64,000 bases of DNA, from contig NZ_JAVRIF010000001.1 in the NCBI RefSeq assembly GCF_031846185.1, positions 372,001 to 436,000 of the forward strand. Direction: 5' to 3'. This document shows, one piece after another, positions 45,299 to 53,261 of this stretch (positions within the stretch are counted from its first letter, which is position 1; each line of letters begins with the position of its first letter). Position numbers and translations under genes: made by a program. The notes below the pieces were generated by a model. The model searched no databases. It worked only from the letters and a program-made list of their open reading frames with translations, and was not told the DNA's origin. The stretch comes from Thalassotalea_H castellviae (GTDB lineage Bacteria; Pseudomonadota; Gammaproteobacteria; Enterobacterales; Alteromonadaceae).

Positions 45299-45635
45299 TA
45301 TTAACCTCCACTAAAATGACTCCTCTGGCAATATTGGGATGATATTCACCAAAGTACTCATACCTTCCCGGTGAAAGAGGACCGACAAAAATAGTTGTTT
45401 TTCGACCGGGAAAAAGGACTTTTTCTCGGTTTAAGTCAAAACTATCAAATTCTTCCGAAACATTATCTTTGTTGTAAATAATCAACTTTACTTTGCTATT
45501 TGCAGGAATAGTTAACTCTGAAGGAGAGAAAATATGGTTTTCAATGGTTAAGTAAAACTCTTTAGTTTTTGCTAATAACGTAAACGGCAAAAGTACCATA
45601 CAAAAACCAATAATTAAGCTAGTGCTCTTAAACAT
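45288..45635 (-). CDS. cupredoxin-fold periplasmic protein without type-1 copper cysteine
   Basis: A 115-aa secreted protein (signal MFKSTSLIIGFCMVLLPFTLLA). Its pattern is the Cupredoxin_1 fold: FYLTIENHIFSPSELTIPANSKVKLIIYNKDNVSEEFDS, PGRKTTIFVGPLSPGRYEYFGEYHP and RGVILVEV. The mature part has no Cys, so it cannot form a blue-copper site. His residues in ENHIF and EYHPN could bind Cu or Fe as in P19-like proteins. It overlaps the sensor kinase gene by 8 bases. Confidence 0.82.
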   Translation of the reverse strand: MFKSTSLIIGFCMVLLPFTLLAKTKEFYLTIENHIFSPSELTIPANSKVKLIIYNKDNVSEEFDSFDLNREKVLFPGRKTTIFVGPLSPGRYEYFGEYHPNIARGVILVEVNNAN

Positions 45636-46941
45636 GACCAGCCCCGCGGTTAATATTTTGAGGAAATATTAAAGAAACACTAAGTCCTCCTAGTGGAGAT
45701 TGAGTTAATGCTATTTCACCATGATGCAGGTCAACGATATGCTTTACTATCGATAATCCTAAGCCACTCCCCGTTTCAGCATGTTGTTTTATTCGATAAA
45801 AGCGTTGAAAAACTTTGTCGAGTTTATCTGGCGAAATTCCAATCCCAGAATCTTCAACAATGACTTCAATCCTTTGTGCCGTTGTGTAAATTGAAATCAT
45901 TATTTGGCTATTATCGCCGCTGTACTTATTCGCGTTTTTAATTAAATTATCAAAAAGTATTTCCAGTGAAAATGCGTCACCATAAAATGGCGTAGCTTTA
46001 GCATTTAAGGCAATAGACTGTCCTACTTTATCAACTTTCTCGTAATTATCCGAAATCACTTTTTGTAATAATTCTCTTAGATCTACCAGAGCGGTATTCT
46101 GTGAAAAATTTTCAGGTGTTGTTCTATTAAGCGTAATAATTTGTTCAATAACATGTGCCATACGCAGTGTATTATCATTTAATTCGTCAATATGTTGTTG
46201 GCTAATATTATTGGCTTGATAGGCAACAGATAAATTATGTGCTGTAATTTTCAAGACACTAATTGGCGTTCGTAATTCATGAGCGGCATCAGCAGATAAT
46301 CTTTTTTCTCGCTCAAAAGCATTATCTAAACGCTCTAGTAATAAATTCAGAGTTTGCTCTATCGGCTTTAATTCAGCAGAGTTTTCATTTACTTTTACTG
46401 GGGTCAAATCATTAACGTTTTTTTGTTTAAGCTGTTTCGATAATAAACTCAGTGGTTTTAAACTTCGGTTTATCGCAAAAAACACCACTAATCCTATTAT
46501 GGGGATCACATAAACAATAGGCAGTATCGCTTCTAATAAAACATGTTCTACCGACTCAACTCTTTGTTCTATCGCTTGTGCAACAATGACCTTAATATTG
46601 CTATTCACTAAAACAAAAACACGCCATCTTTTATTTAAAAAATTATCGTCTACAAAGCCTTGGTTATTCGTTGTCATCGCTTTATCGGGCGCATTATTAC
46701 TTTTTAATAATAATGAATTATTGTCAAACACCTGATAAGCAAATGTGGAAGGTAGCGTTGTTTGTTGACCGCCTAATTTTATAGGGCTATTCATCAAAGC
46801 CAGCGCAAAAGACTTCATTTCTTCATCAAAAATTTGCGTAAGACGCTCTCTACTGGCTTTATACCCTTGCAAGGCAGCCGCAAAAGATGCCAATGTAACC
46901 ACTGACAAAATCACAATTAACAAATAACGTTGAACGCTCAC
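45628..46941 (-). CDS. two-component sensor histidine kinase (QseC/PmrB-like)
   Basis: A 437-aa inner-membrane kinase. Helices lie near residues 5-22 and 140-160, enclosing a periplasmic domain of about 110 residues. A HAMP-like linker follows, then the H-box SADAAHELRTPISVLKI, N-box DNLIKNANKYSGD, and G-boxes VEDSGIGISPDKLDKVFQRFYRI and TGSGLGLSIVKHIV. It directly follows its response regulator with no gap. The signal is unknown; redox or metal is suggested by the operon. Confidence 0.92.
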   Translation of the reverse strand: MSVQRYLLIVILSVVTLASFAAALQGYKASRERLTQIFDEEMKSFALALMNSPIKLGGQQTTLPSTFAYQVFDNNSLLLKSNNAPDKAMTTNNQGFVDDNFLNKRWRVFVLVNSNIKVIVAQAIEQRVESVEHVLLEAILPIVYVIPIIGLVVFFAINRSLKPLSLLSKQLKQKNVNDLTPVKVNENSAELKPIEQTLNLLLERLDNAFEREKRLSADAAHELRTPISVLKITAHNLSVAYQANNISQQHIDELNDNTLRMAHVIEQIITLNRTTPENFSQNTALVDLRELLQKVISDNYEKVDKVGQSIALNAKATPFYGDAFSLEILFDNLIKNANKYSGDNSQIMISIYTTAQRIEVIVEDSGIGISPDKLDKVFQRFYRIKQHAETGSGLGLSIVKHIVDLHHGEIALTQSPLGGLSVSLIFPQNINRGAGHV

Positions 46942-47601
46942 TTAAGCTTTACTCACCACGTAACCGACTCCTCTGACAGTTTTAATAAATGCCTTGGGTA
47001 ATTTTTTTCTAATATTACTAATGTGAACCTCAATGGTATTTGAAGCAACCTCTTCACCCCATTCGTAAAGTTTACTTTCTAACTGTTCTTTTGATTGAAT
47101 TCTTCCAATATTTTCCAATAAAGACTTCATGATCATGTATTCTTTACGTGAAAAACTCACTTCGGTTCCATCATGAACAATCGTATGAGCTTGAGTATCA
47201 AGAGCAATACCATGATGTTCGATAATCGAAGAAGTGTGCGTTCCTATTCTTCTCTCTATAACCCGCAACCTTGCGAGGAGCTCAGCAATACTAAAAGGTT
47301 TTGCTAAGTAATCATCTGCTCCTAAATCAAGGCCTTTTACTTTGCTTTCAATACCATCTCTCGCGGTTAAAATGAGAACTGGCAGTGCCTTGTTGATATT
47401 CTTCGCTTGTTTTAAAACCGCTAAACCATCGATATCAGGTAAACCTAAATCAAGTATCACCGCATCAAAATCACCACTTTTAATTGCTAATAAACCATCA
47501 TTTCCATTAAATACCGTGTCAACACTATAGCTTTCGTGCCTTAATGACTCAGACAAGCCTTTAGCAAGCTGTGTATCATCTTCAATTAACAGTAATCTCA
47601 T
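46942..47601 (-). CDS. OmpR-family response regulator
   Basis: A 219-aa two-domain regulator. The receiver starts MRLLLIEDDTQLAKGL and has phospho-acceptor Asp in VILDLGLPDIDGL, with LILTAR and GADDYLAKPF. The C-terminal winged helix contains SRKEYMIMKSLLENIGRIQSKEQLESKLYEWGEEVASNTIEVHISNIRKKL and ends TVRGVGYVV. It is paired with the adjacent kinase inside the nine-gene unit, so autoregulation of that unit is likely. Confidence 0.94.
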   Translation of the reverse strand: MRLLLIEDDTQLAKGLSESLRHESYSVDTVFNGNDGLLAIKSGDFDAVILDLGLPDIDGLAVLKQAKNINKALPVLILTARDGIESKVKGLDLGADDYLAKPFSIAELLARLRVIERRIGTHTSSIIEHHGIALDTQAHTIVHDGTEVSFSRKEYMIMKSLLENIGRIQSKEQLESKLYEWGEEVASNTIEVHISNIRKKLPKAFIKTVRGVGYVVSKA

Positions 47602-47634
47602 TTGGTAGCTTTCCCAATATTAAGGTGGTAATTA

Positions 47635-48543
47635 TTAACGTATCGACCAATGTGTAATGCCTTGCTCTGCAAGAAACGTTTCCGCATTTTCGCCTTGTAA
47701 TAATGATAATGTTGCTAAAAAGCCAGCTTGAATACATTTAGGAGCTGCCACCGTGATAGCGTTTGGCGGTTTTTCCACCGGCCAACCAGTCGTAACATTT
47801 AAAATATGGCTATATCTGTGCCCTGCTTTTAATAAATACCTATTAGCATCACCACTGGTGGCTATTGCACCATTATATAAAGTAACTATGGATGATTGAT
47901 TTGCGTTAAAAGCAGGATGTTCAATACCAACTTGCCATGCTTCATTATTTTTTCTCTGTCCGCTAACCGCTAAATCACCACCATAATTAACTAAAAAAGG
48001 AATATCGGCAGTACGGCTTAACAATAACACCGTGCGATCAACCGCATATTCTTTACCTAGGCCACCAAAGTCAATTTCCATGCCTTTTTTTAACTGGATA
48101 TAATGATGAGAAAAAGTAACCTTTTCCCAACCAATATAAGGTAATAAAGCTGCAACACTTTCTGCACTGGGTAGGTTATCACTGCCATCAAAATGCCAAA
48201 CTTTACGTAAAATACCTGACGTAATATCAAAAGCACCGTCACTAATGTCATAACATTGTTGAGCAAAACTGAGCAGATTAAAGGTTTCTTCATCTATTTC
48301 AATCTGCGTTCCTGCGTTGTTATTAATTTGACTACACAAGCTGTTTTGATCATACCGAGAATATTTATCTTCAATACGCCACGCTTCATTGGCGGCAATA
48401 TTACCCATTTTAATAGCCAACGCTTTATCATCAGTATCAATTAACACTTCACAAGTACTTGCCATTGAAAAAAAAGAAAGCGTAAACCCCTCCGCGCGGG
48501 ATTTACACTTCACAATTCTGTTCGGTTTAGCTATTTTCCTCAT
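47635..48543 (-). CDS. ApbE-family FAD:protein FMN transferase, no signal peptide
   Basis: A 302-aa ApbE-type enzyme, which attaches FMN to Thr of target proteins. Motifs include SMASTCEVLI, WRIEDKYSRYDQNS, FDFGGLGKEYAVDR (here IDFGGLGKEYAVDR), NYGGDLAVSG, GAIATSGDANRYL and HILNVTTGWPVE. Most ApbE proteins are periplasmic lipoproteins; this one starts MRKIAKPNRIVKCKSRAEG with no signal or lipobox. The start could be wrong, or the enzyme acts in the cytosol. It follows DUF3570 by 9 bases. No flavinylated FMN-binding-domain protein is seen in the window. Confidence 0.88.
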   Translation of the reverse strand: MRKIAKPNRIVKCKSRAEGFTLSFFSMASTCEVLIDTDDKALAIKMGNIAANEAWRIEDKYSRYDQNSLCSQINNNAGTQIEIDEETFNLLSFAQQCYDISDGAFDITSGILRKVWHFDGSDNLPSAESVAALLPYIGWEKVTFSHHYIQLKKGMEIDFGGLGKEYAVDRTVLLLSRTADIPFLVNYGGDLAVSGQRKNNEAWQVGIEHPAFNANQSSIVTLYNGAIATSGDANRYLLKAGHRYSHILNVTTGWPVEKPPNAITVAAPKCIQAGFLATLSLLQGENAETFLAEQGITHWSIR

Positions 48544-48552
48544 GAAACTCGC

Positions 48553-49839
48553 TTAAAATGAATAAGTTACCTGTGCAATTATAGCATCTACTTGCTCATA
48601 TAACTCAACATCATTTAATACACCAACGGCCTCTATACCATTATTTTTAGGGGTTTGATGATAATATTCCAACCGAAAAGCTAGTTCATTTCCATTGCCA
48701 ACAGGTAAACCATATTTAATGCCAACCGTGTAAGTGTCTAAATCGCCGATACGGTAATCAGAACTGATATATTGCGGCATGATCTGATCATCACTGAAAA
48801 AAGGTTGATAAAAATCAGCGGCACTTTGCGTATATACCCTTAGATGAGGCTCAATGTAATGCCCATTATCAAATGGAATTCGATACATGACATCAACGGT
48901 ATGAGAATCAATCTCCCAATCGTCGGTCATAAACCGATAACTTGCGTCTAATATTCCTGTATCAAAATGATATTTTGTTTGGCCAAAAAATGAATGTTTA
49001 GTTCGTTCATCCGGACGGTTTTCATATATATAATCTTCCGCGACACCACTGGCATTAATGGCACTCACCACCTTAAATGGGTCGGTTAAATAACCACTAG
49101 CCGTTGAATATGAATAATTCAACTGAACAATCATATTTCGGTTGATCACTTGTGTAACACCAAATAATAAATCAAGTGTTGTTTTAGAATCATCACTCCC
49201 CATTCGTGTGTGATTAAACGCTTCATCAAACCCTGACTCATTTGAGTCACCAATAACCATTGAAGAAAATGGCGTTGGTAAGCCACCTTCAGGTTCAATC
49301 ACATCATAAGCATATGACATACCTGCCGACAAGGTAGTATTTTTTTGATTAAAGTCTCTCGCTAAATTTCCGTTGATGGAAGCAGACATATAATCATATT
49401 CTTTCGAAAAATTACCACCGACACTTACCACATAATCAGATAATAATGGTTGGCTCCACTGGCCAGTAAGCTGAACACGCGTGTCATGAAAAGTATCATC
49501 TAACGGAGTTTCTCCGGCGTTTACAACATATTGTCCATTACCTGAAGGTCGTGTGAAAGTTTGTGCCGTGGGTTGTGCCGTTGCACCATTAGGAGATGCC
49601 CCAGTTAACGCATCAACAGTCAGTTTAAGATTAAGCACTTCATCATTAGCAAATGTTTTTTTACCGGCAATAATCGCTTCGGTTGCAGAAACTCGGTCAA
49701 TTTCAGCATAATGCATAATTGCGGTATCAAACTCCCAGCTTTCTTCTGTTGAAGCCTGCGAAGCAGTACCTAATAACGCGCAAGTTGCAGTGCTTAACAG
49801 TACTTTTAAGTTAGGCTTTGTTTTATTTTTTAATTGCAT
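48553..49839 (-). CDS. DUF3570 outer-membrane barrel protein
   Basis: A protein of about 428 aa with a signal region (VLLSTATCALLGTASQAS) and many beta strands rich in Tyr, Asp and Asn (HYAEIDRVSATEAIIAGKK, VTGIKYGLPVGNGNELAFRLEYYHQTP), ending VDAIIAQVTYSF, a barrel terminus. It matches the DUF3570 pattern. The ATG at 49839 lies within the last codons of the DUF4266 gene (10-base overlap); a TTG at 49845 is the alternative. Function is unknown, but it is regularly found with DUF4266, a thioredoxin and ApbE. Confidence 0.87.
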   Translation of the reverse strand: MQLKNKTKPNLKVLLSTATCALLGTASQASTEESWEFDTAIMHYAEIDRVSATEAIIAGKKTFANDEVLNLKLTVDALTGASPNGATAQPTAQTFTRPSGNGQYVVNAGETPLDDTFHDTRVQLTGQWSQPLLSDYVVSVGGNFSKEYDYMSASINGNLARDFNQKNTTLSAGMSYAYDVIEPEGGLPTPFSSMVIGDSNESGFDEAFNHTRMGSDDSKTTLDLLFGVTQVINRNMIVQLNYSYSTASGYLTDPFKVVSAINASGVAEDYIYENRPDERTKHSFFGQTKYHFDTGILDASYRFMTDDWEIDSHTVDVMYRIPFDNGHYIEPHLRVYTQSAADFYQPFFSDDQIMPQYISSDYRIGDLDTYTVGIKYGLPVGNGNELAFRLEYYHQTPKNNGIEAVGVLNDVELYEQVDAIIAQVTYSF

Positions 49840-50048
49840 CCGCAACCTCCACCACCAAAACTACGGCCACCACTTGTTGCCTCTTTACTAAAATAGATAT
49901 GATCATTAAGTGCAGCATCAATTGGAGCACTGGTTAAAGCCATTTCTTTTTTCGCCAATAAGTCTCTTTGCCATGGCTGTACACCAAGGCTAGAGCAACC
50001 ACTTAAAAGAGTGACGCTAACAATCAGTAATATTTTATATTTATGCAT
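49830..50048 (-). CDS. DUF4266 small lipoprotein with C-terminal GCGCN
   Basis: A 72-aa protein with lipobox LLSGC (residues 14-18), the DUF4266 core VQPWQRDLLAKKEMAL, NDHIYFSKEATSGGRSFGGGGCGCN at the end. The mature part is about 55 residues, glycine-rich at its tail, with the C-G-C pair two residues from the C-terminus. Function unknown; the adjacent cysteines and the TlpA neighbour suggest a redox or metal-ligand role. It starts one base after the TlpA stop. Confidence 0.87.
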   Translation of the reverse strand: MHKYKILLIVSVTLLSGCSSLGVQPWQRDLLAKKEMALTSAPIDAALNDHIYFSKEATSGGRSFGGGGCGCN

Positions 50049-50049
50049 A

Positions 50050-50511
50050 TTAATCCCCTTGCACTAAGCTAATTATTTCTTGCTCATATTGTGATTTCTT
50101 GTTTTCCGTGAAGCCGACATGCGCACTTATTACCCGACCTTTTGAGTTAATGATAAAACTGCTTGGCATTCCCTTTAATTTCATTTGTGTTGCGATATTC
50201 CCTTTAGGATCATACAACACAGAAAACGTGGCGGGATTTTGTGCTAAAAACTTTTCAGCAAGTGACTTTTCAGCATCCAGATTAACACTGATCACCTTAA
50301 AGCCTTTTTTGCCGTATTTTTGCTGCATTGCATTCATCCAAGGAAATGATCTTCGACAAGGTACACACCAAGATGCCCAAAAATCTAAATAAATAACATA
50401 ACCTGCATTTTTATTAACAATATCTTGCAAATTCACTGGCTTGATTTCATTTGCATTCACCCAAGGCATGGAGAGAACTGTAATAGTGACAAAGCTGATT
50501 ATTCTTTTCAT
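50050..50511 (-). CDS. TlpA/ResA-like periplasmic thioredoxin
   Basis: A 153-aa secreted protein (signal MKRIISFVTITVLSMPWVNA). It has the thioredoxin active site WCVPC in LDFWASWCVPCRRSFPWMN, the cis-Pro loop GMPSSFIINSKGRVI and a C-terminal helix. It probably reduces disulphides of a neighbouring envelope protein, the DUF4266 lipoprotein being the obvious candidate. First gene of the nine-gene minus-strand unit; the promoter should be in 50512-50728. Confidence 0.92.
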   Translation of the reverse strand: MKRIISFVTITVLSMPWVNANEIKPVNLQDIVNKNAGYVIYLDFWASWCVPCRRSFPWMNAMQQKYGKKGFKVISVNLDAEKSLAEKFLAQNPATFSVLYDPKGNIATQMKLKGMPSSFIINSKGRVISAHVGFTENKKSQYEQEIISLVQGD

Positions 50512-50627
50512 CGCTCACCTACGGAAAAACTGATTTTAAATACGATAAGTGACTTTCCTTAAGAAACTCTTAAGAAACGTTGTTAAATTTGAAATGAAAA
50601 AAACTGATAGTTTTACTGCCACTAAAA

Positions 50628-50701
50628 GCAACCAAATACAATTGCTAATAACAAGGCAATTAAATAAGGTTGCATCTGTATTAGCAATCAAATATAGTTG
50701 C
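50628..50701. promoter_or_regulatory. long interrupted dyad between tlpA-like and satD-like genes
   Basis: GCAAC-N8-ATTGCTAATA (50628-50650) is mirrored by TATTAGCAAT-N8-GTTGC (50679-50701). Both arms have exactly the same internal 8-base spacing, with 28 bases between them. It lies just upstream of satD, 28 bases before its ATG. The symmetry suggests two dimers of one regulator binding; SatD itself carries a C-terminal HTH-like stretch. Confidence 0.6.
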
Positions 50702-50728
50702 ATGAGAGATAACCATGAGTAAATAACG

Positions 50729-51367
50729 ATGATTGCAGTATTAACAGGAGACCTTGTACATTCTACAAAAATGACAAATAAAACCTATGCAAATGTCATT
50801 CAGAGTCTTAAAAATTTATTAAACGAAGCCAATGAAAAATATGATGCGATTGGTGAAATATATCGAGGAGATGAATTTCAAATTCAGTATCCTAACCCGG
50901 TTTATGCGTTAAAAAGTACCCTTTTACTTAAACTGGCGTTACATTTATCAAGTTTTTCACCTAAGCCTATTCAATGTACGTTATCGTTAGCATTTGGTGA
51001 TCATAATATTTACGGAGAAACACCAAACACTTCCTCAGGGGAGGTTTTTATACAGTCAGGTAGAGGCTTAGCAAAAACACAACGTGGTGAATTATCAATA
51101 CAATTTGCTCAACAAACTCACACATACGAATTAAACCTATTAACCCAATTTTTAAATCATTTGCTAAATAGACTGACTAAAACACAAGCCGAATTATTAT
51201 TTCAATACATAGAAAGCAGTTTCGCTGAACATAAAAAGTTAGCCGAAATTACCGGTACAACACGTCAAAACATCAGTAACAGGCTAGCTAACATAGGCGC
51301 TTTTCTTGTACGAGATTATATGGAAGTTATTAACGAAAAAGTCATGCAACTGCAAAGGCAGCGCTAA
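50729..51367 (+). CDS. SatD family protein
   Basis: A 212-aa cytosolic protein. The N-terminus MIAVLTGDLVHSTKM and GEIYRGDEFQIQYPNPVYALKSTLLLKLAL match the SatD family. The C-terminal 60 residues include LTKTQAELLFQYIESSFAEHKKLAEITGTTRQNISNRLANIGAFL, a helix-turn-helix pattern. A DNA-binding regulator is plausible. Its stop overlaps the start of the DUF3307 gene (TAATG), and the two families are often paired. Confidence 0.85.
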   Translation: MIAVLTGDLVHSTKMTNKTYANVIQSLKNLLNEANEKYDAIGEIYRGDEFQIQYPNPVYALKSTLLLKLALHLSSFSPKPIQCTLSLAFGDHNIYGETPNTSSGEVFIQSGRGLAKTQRGELSIQFAQQTHTYELNLLTQFLNHLLNRLTKTQAELLFQYIESSFAEHKKLAEITGTTRQNISNRLANIGAFLVRDYMEVINEKVMQLQRQR

Positions 51368-52110
51368 TGGAATTATTACTGTTATTACTTACTGTTCACT
51401 TTATTGGTGATTTTTACTTGCAACCAACCGCGTGGATTGAGCGTAAAAGTGAAAATCATTTAAAATCGATTAGGTTGTTAAGTCATATTCTTATACACAC
51501 AATACTTAATACGGTAGTTTTTCTCCTCACAGACTATCCGTTACTGCCAGCAATAATCGCCATTAGTTTCATCTCACTTTCACATTTAATAACGGATCTA
51601 TTCAAGCCACATAAAAAGCAAAACCTCAGCTACTTTTTAATTGAGCAAAGCATTCACCTAATTATTATCATTTTAATATGGCTCTATTTCTCAGGGTTCA
51701 CGGTTGAACAAGTGGCAACTTTTACCGCCAACTTATTTAGTACCCAAAATATGATCATCGCAATATCTTATTTACTTGCATGTAAACCTGCTTCGGTCAT
51801 CATCTCTCTTGCGTTAAAAAAACATACCGATAGTTTAATCAAACACAGTGAAAATCAAGAACTTGGTTTAGTATCTGCAGGAGCATGGATCGGTTACTTT
51901 GAACGCTGTTTAGCCATTTCATTTATCTTTATGGGCCAATTTGCCGGTATTGGCTTTTTAGTCGCAACCAAAACCATCTTCAGATTTGGCGACTTAACGA
52001 AAAACAAAGACATGAAATTAACCGAATATATGATGCTTGGTACCTTACTCAGTTACGCCATTGCCTTGTTCATTGGTTGGAATGCGCAACAATTATATTT
52101 CGCTTTATAG
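51367..52110 (+). CDS. DUF3307 membrane protein
   Basis: A 247-aa protein with about six helices. The N-terminal DUF3307 block LLLTVHFIGDFYLQPTAWIERKSENHLKSIRLLSHILIHTI contains conserved His, Asp and Gln within membrane segments; SHLITDLFKPHKKQN and the C-terminal LISAGAWIGYFERCLAISFIFMGQFAGIGFLVATKTIFRFGDL (seen as LVSAGAWIGYFERCL) follow. Function unknown. Translationally coupled to satD. Confidence 0.87.
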   Translation: MELLLLLLTVHFIGDFYLQPTAWIERKSENHLKSIRLLSHILIHTILNTVVFLLTDYPLLPAIIAISFISLSHLITDLFKPHKKQNLSYFLIEQSIHLIIIILIWLYFSGFTVEQVATFTANLFSTQNMIIAISYLLACKPASVIISLALKKHTDSLIKHSENQELGLVSAGAWIGYFERCLAISFIFMGQFAGIGFLVATKTIFRFGDLTKNKDMKLTEYMMLGTLLSYAIALFIGWNAQQLYFAL

Positions 52111-52138
52111 CTTACTTGATACGGAACTTACAAACTCT

Positions 52139-53041
52139 ATGATAACAATAAAAAAAACCATCAGTGCCCTTTTCATCTTAGCGCTAACCTTTGCGCTTGG
52201 TTGGTATGTATCCTCTCTTTCTGTCACACCAAAACCACAAGACGAAAAACAACATACCGCCGCAGACAATGTGCAAAACCCAATTACCTTAGAAATGACA
52301 GCGTTAAATCGCAGCCGTAACCTTCGAATATATTTACCACCAAACTACAACACGACGAATAAACGTTATCCGGTACTTTACATGCACGATGCGCAAAACT
52401 TATTTGATGAATTTACCAGTTACAGCGGCGAATGGGGTGTTGACGAAGCACTTAATACGCTAGCGCATACTCATCAGTTAGAGTTAATTGTTGTTGGCAT
52501 TGATAACGGCGAAGATAAACGCATTACCGAATTGAATCCTTGGGACCACGCCAAGTATGGAAAATCAGAAACAGATGGCTATTTAGACTTTATCGTCAAT
52601 CAAGTAAAACCTTATATAGACGAACATTTTCATACTCTTAAAGATCGCGATAACACCGGCATTATGGGCAGTTCACTTGGCGGTATTACCAGCCATTACG
52701 CCGCATTAAAACACCCGCTAACTTTTGGTAATGTTGGGGTTTTCTCGCCTTCTTATTGGATTGCCTCTGACATAACTACTTTTCTTCAACAACATACTAT
52801 TGAACTACCTCAACGATATTTCTTTCTAATGGGCGAAGCAGAAGGCGGTGAAATGTTGTCAGACTTTAACAAAGTTAAAGCACAATTGAAGACACAAAAT
52901 ACAGAAAACTCCAATGCTGATTTAATATTCAGCACCGTAGCCCATGGCAAACATCACGAATCAATGTGGCGTACACAATTTTCCGCCGCAGCCCTTTGGT
53001 TATTTCAACCACCGATAAAAACGGCTAATGAAATAAAATAG
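52139..53041 (+). CDS. secreted or membrane-anchored esterase-D-like alpha/beta hydrolase
   Basis: A 300-aa protein from the ATG at 52139 (28 bases after DUF3307). An upstream frame runs into DUF3307 and is not used. It has an N-terminal hydrophobic signal or anchor (ALFILALTFALGWYVSSLS), then the PF00756-type domain: RNLRIYLPPNYNTTNKRYPVLYMHDAQNLFDE, nucleophile IMGSSLGGITSHYAAL and the His in VAHGKHHESMWRTQF. Similar enzymes include siderophore esterases and carbohydrate esterases; the substrate is unknown. A perfect terminator follows. Confidence 0.87.
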   Translation: MITIKKTISALFILALTFALGWYVSSLSVTPKPQDEKQHTAADNVQNPITLEMTALNRSRNLRIYLPPNYNTTNKRYPVLYMHDAQNLFDEFTSYSGEWGVDEALNTLAHTHQLELIVVGIDNGEDKRITELNPWDHAKYGKSETDGYLDFIVNQVKPYIDEHFHTLKDRDNTGIMGSSLGGITSHYAALKHPLTFGNVGVFSPSYWIASDITTFLQQHTIELPQRYFFLMGEAEGGEMLSDFNKVKAQLKTQNTENSNADLIFSTVAHGKHHESMWRTQFSAAALWLFQPPIKTANEIK

Positions 53042-53077
53042 CCACAAAGTATAAAAACCAATAGGCAAATCGATATC

Positions 53078-53106
53078 AAAAAGGCGAGCCTAATGGCCCG
53101 CCTTTT
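53078..53106 (+). terminator. terminator after the esterase gene
   Basis: AAAAAGGCG-A-GCC-TAAT-GGC-C-CGCCTTTT forms a long hairpin with one internal mismatch and a T-run. Confidence 0.85.
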
Positions 53107-53116
53107 CAAATCTTTA

Positions 53117-53145
53117 TGAGTCACAGACTTTATTAGAGTACGACA
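53117..53145 (+). repeat. left copy of 29-bp inverted repeat flanking the MORN gene
   Basis: The sequence from TGAGTCACAGACTTTATT to AGAGTACGACA matches the reverse complement of 55401-55429 at 25 of 29 positions. The shared core is GTCACA-A/G-ACTTTATT followed by GAG-C/T-ACGACA. The two copies lie about 2.28 kb apart and enclose the MORN-repeat gene, a short coding remnant and a tandem-repeat block. They could be ends of a mobile element or sites for one binding protein. Confidence 0.75.
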
Positions 53146-53261
53146 ACAACTATCATGCTTAACTAAGGGGGCCAAAATCGTTATATCACTACATTCCTAA
53201 CTAGTAATGGGACACTAACGAGTCAAATTGAAAGCAGCTCGCCTCATTTTAATTTATGTAG

